The position numbers and the translations under genes are program-made. The notes under the pieces are model-generated. The model was not told where the DNA came from. It worked only from the letters and a program-made list of their open reading frames with translations, and did no database searches. A stretch of 64,000 bases of DNA from Lucinisca nassula (Eukaryota; Mollusca; Bivalvia; Lucinida; Lucinidae), in the NCBI GenBank assembly GCA_963580285.1, contig OY757017.1, positions 11,482,538 through 11,546,537 of the forward strand. Reading direction: 5' to 3'. Positions 62,003 through 64,000 of the stretch are shown here, in pieces (within the stretch, counting starts at the first letter, position 1; every line of letters starts with the position of its first letter).

Positions 62003-64000
62003 GAGCTTATATGCAGAAACTGAGGCAGTGCTCTAACTTCAAAATAAAAGACAAAGAGTATACACTTCAATCTATGCAGAGTGCTAGACAATCTGAAGAA
62101 TACCAAAAAAAGGATAGGGAATATACGCTTAAATCTATGAAGAGTGCTAGACAGTCTGAAGAATACAGAAAAAAGGATAGAGAATATACGCTTAAATCTA
62201 TGCAGAGTGCTAGACAATCTGAAGAATACAGAAAAAAGGATAGAGAATATACGCTTAAATCTAAGCAGAGTGCTAGACAGTCTGAAGAATACAGAAAAAA
62301 GGATAAAGAATATACGCGTAAATCTATGCAGAGTGCTAGACAATCTGAAGAATACCAAAAAAAGGATAGAGAATATACGCTTAAATCGAAGCAGAGTGCT
62401 AGACAGTCTGAAGAATACAGAAAAAAGGATAGAGAATATACGCTTAAATCTATGCAGAGTGCTAGACAGTCTGAAGAATACAGAAAAAAGGACAGAGAAT
62501 ATACGCTTAAATCTAAGCAGAGTGCTAGACAATCTGAAGAATACCAAAAAAAGGATAGAGAATATACGCTTAAATCTAAGCAGAGTGCTAGACAGTCTGA
62601 AGAATACAGAAAAAAGGATAGAGAATATACACTTAAATCTATGCAGAGTGCTAGACAATCTGAAGAAAACAGGAGAAAAGACAAAGCTATGACAAAGGCA
62701 TGTAAGAGAAGAGCTAGATTGATAGATGAATATAAAAGATGGGAAAGTGAAAAGAAACGAGAATATAGAAAAAGCCATGAATTCAAACAGAAAGACATTG
62801 ATATACAAAATCGGTCAAAGAGGAAGGCAAGGTCAGATCCATATATATTAGAACAAGAAAGGGTTGCAAAACAACAATGGAGGTTAAATGAAAGAAACAA
62901 AAAAAGTGAAAACATTACAGACTGTAAAAGAAAAGCTGCCAAGCGTAAAGATCCATCCTTTTCACAAAATGAAAAGATCAGCAGAAAGCGCAGAAATTGT
63001 GGTAGTGATATTGATGTTTGTATCGAAAAGTTTCACAAGAATATATCAGTTGGACCTGTCTATGTATGTAGTTGTTGTCAACAGACATGGTTTGAAGAGA
63101 CTGTATCAAAAGCTAAAACATTTGTTTGTAAAGACAAGGAAAAATACTTAACAGGTGTGAAATCAGTCAATGAAGAAGAATGGATATGTTGCACATGCAA
63201 AGACAATATTAAATGTGGTAAAGTCCCAAAATTGTCTGTTTTAAATGGAATGAAGTGGCCACCAAAACCCAAAGAACTGGAGCTGTTTCCCCTTGAAGAA
63301 CGCCTTATTGCTTTACGTATACCGTTCATGCAGATGCGAGAACTACCCAGAGGTCGCCAGTTATCAGTAAAAGGAAATGTTGTTAATGTACCTGTTGATA
63401 TTCAACCAGTTGTAAATGCTTTGCCAAGACCGTTTGATGAAAATGTTACAGTTGCAGTGAAATTGAAGAAGAAGATGTCATTTAAGTCATATGTTTTCTC
63501 AGAAAATGTCCGACCATTCCATGTATTGTGTGCTTTGCACTGGCTATTGAGTGGTAGTGAATTGTACAAACATGCAAATGTTGAAATTGATCAGCAGTGG
63601 ATAAAGAAAATCACAGATGAAAGCAATGAGACCCTTCATGCATTTTTGGAGTCACACAAAGCACCTTGTTCAGAAACAAATGATGTTGGTTTTGATGATA
63701 TTACTCATGATGAGAACCAAGCTGAGATTATACATAATTTTTTCGAGTGGTGTACAGATGAATGTTCAAAATATGATATTGTTGATTTTGATGATGTTGT
63801 TAGTGAAATATGTGACAGTTGTTCAAGTGATCAGATAGATAATATTTCAAATGATAATACTTCTCATGTGGAAGAACTTTATGATTCAGATGCAGAAGAA
63901 ATCACACAGGAAAATGTGGGAAATATTGATACACTATTGGATAATGCAGATCTTGAAAACAGAAACTCTACTTTCACATTTGCTCCTGGAGAAGGCCAGC
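61999..64000 (+). CDS. Helitron/Helentron Rep-helicase protein, N-terminal part (continues beyond window)
   Basis: The frame is open from 61951 to the window edge. Its first ATG (61999) overlaps the previous stop as ATGA; from there 667 codons are visible without a stop. Residues about 24-217 hold ten 21-residue repeats (63 bp each) of the type SARQSEEYRKKDREYTLKSM, probably helical and highly charged. A Cys-rich segment follows: C357, C359-C360, C377, C397-C398, C400 and C406, likely zinc binding. Next is a DUF6570-like segment with FPLEERLIALRIPFMQMREL, PRGRQLSVKGNVVNVPVDI and FHVLCALHWL. The window ends in FTFAPGEGQ, the conserved start of the Helitron-like N domain. The HUH endonuclease and PIF1-type helicase would lie downstream and are not visible. 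Confidence 0.88.
   Translation, partial: MRAYMQKLRQCSNFKIKDKEYTLQSMQSARQSEEYQKKDREYTLKSMKSARQSEEYRKKDREYTLKSMQSARQSEEYRKKDREYTLKSKQSARQSEEYRKKDKEYTRKSMQSARQSEEYQKKDREYTLKSKQSARQSEEYRKKDREYTLKSMQSARQSEEYRKKDREYTLKSKQSARQSEEYQKKDREYTLKSKQSARQSEEYRKKDREYTLKSMQSARQSEENRRKDKAMTKACKRRARLIDEYKRWESEKKREYRKSHEFKQKDIDIQNRSKRKARSDPYILEQERVAKQQWRLNERNKKSENITDCKRKAAKRKDPSFSQNEKISRKRRNCGSDIDVCIEKFHKNISVGPVYVCSCCQQTWFEETVSKAKTFVCKDKEKYLTGVKSVNEEEWICCTCKDNIKCGKVPKLSVLNGMKWPPKPKELELFPLEERLIALRIPFMQMRELPRGRQLSVKGNVVNVPVDIQPVVNALPRPFDENVTVAVKLKKKMSFKSYVFSENVRPFHVLCALHWLLSGSELYKHANVEIDQQWIKKITDESNETLHAFLESHKAPCSETNDVGFDDITHDENQAEIIHNFFEWCTDECSKYDIVDFDDVVSEICDSCSSDQIDNISNDNTSHVEELYDSDAEEITQENVGNIDTLLDNADLENRNSTFTFAPGEGQ
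62062..62690 (+). repeat. In-frame 63-bp tandem repeat, ten copies
   Basis: GTGCTAGAC recurs every 63 bp from 62081 to 62648. Units differ by few substitutions, all of which keep the frame. Minus-strand open frames over this stretch (61939-62942) are shadows. Confidence 0.92.

Noticed and set aside
61939..62942. Two minus-strand frames of about 290 codons rich in Ser/Phe/Leu
   Set aside because: They are antisense shadows of the 63-bp coding repeat, which is supported on the + strand by conserved flanking domains.

Overview
This is eukaryotic, non-vertebrate DNA, most likely from a marine bivalve mollusc. The grounds are introns, pearl/HINE-like tandem-array elements, tRNA-derived SINEs, LINE reverse transcriptase fragments and many nested MITEs; the taxon is an inference, because no species-diagnostic gene is present. 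There are no bacterial operons and no CRISPR array.

Host coding content is small. Three exons of a ubiquitin E2 variant gene (UEV, UBE2V/MMS2 family, partner of UBC13) lie on the + strand at 27406-27554, 37887-38009 and 43432-43575. Splice sites and phases agree, and the summed length fits the family's usual ~145 residues. The first, very short coding exon was not found. The introns are packed with mobile elements. Just upstream of the second visible exon, a ~95-bp tandem array carries at least six copies of that exon's own splice acceptor.

The right edge (60419-64000) holds the front half of an autonomous Helitron/Helentron-like transposon. The first frame is 527 aa with an OTU/USP-like cysteine protease domain. 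The second, overlapping by ATGA, is open for at least 667 codons to the end of the window. It carries ten 21-residue charged repeats, a Cys-rich zinc-binding-type segment, a DUF6570-like segment, and the APGEG motif at which the Helitron-like N domain starts.

The rest is layered repeats. (1) About ten elements share one architecture although their internal sequences differ: a 5' palindromic hairpin, often a short microsatellite, an array of ~120-330 bp units, an inverted copy of the 5' end, a 3' hairpin, and a CTAG/CTTG end followed by T. This matches non-autonomous Helentrons (HINE, pearl type). They lie at 1-354, 11533-13130, 13368-13935, 18877-21593, 27683-29198, 30773-33481, 32192-33328, 50500-51080, 53581-54002 and 56887-59770. 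(2) LINE reverse transcriptase relics lie at 355-1656, 4748-5165 and 14315-18500. (3) At least four SINE families occur, several with target duplications of 8-13 bp. (4) DNA MITEs include a piggyBac-type family with TTAA target duplications (about eleven copies, six of them exactly 205 bp), Tc1/mariner-type elements with TA duplications, hAT-like CAGGG-ended elements, and several unrelated families carrying one shared palindromic core. (5) Large inverted repeats span 23407-27070, 30190-35079 and 48389-50330.

Nesting is deep, up to four levels at 43743-44644. Because elements sit inside other repeats, several target-site duplications can be read directly from the empty sites in sister copies. 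Coordinates of element ends are by eye and may be off by a few bases.
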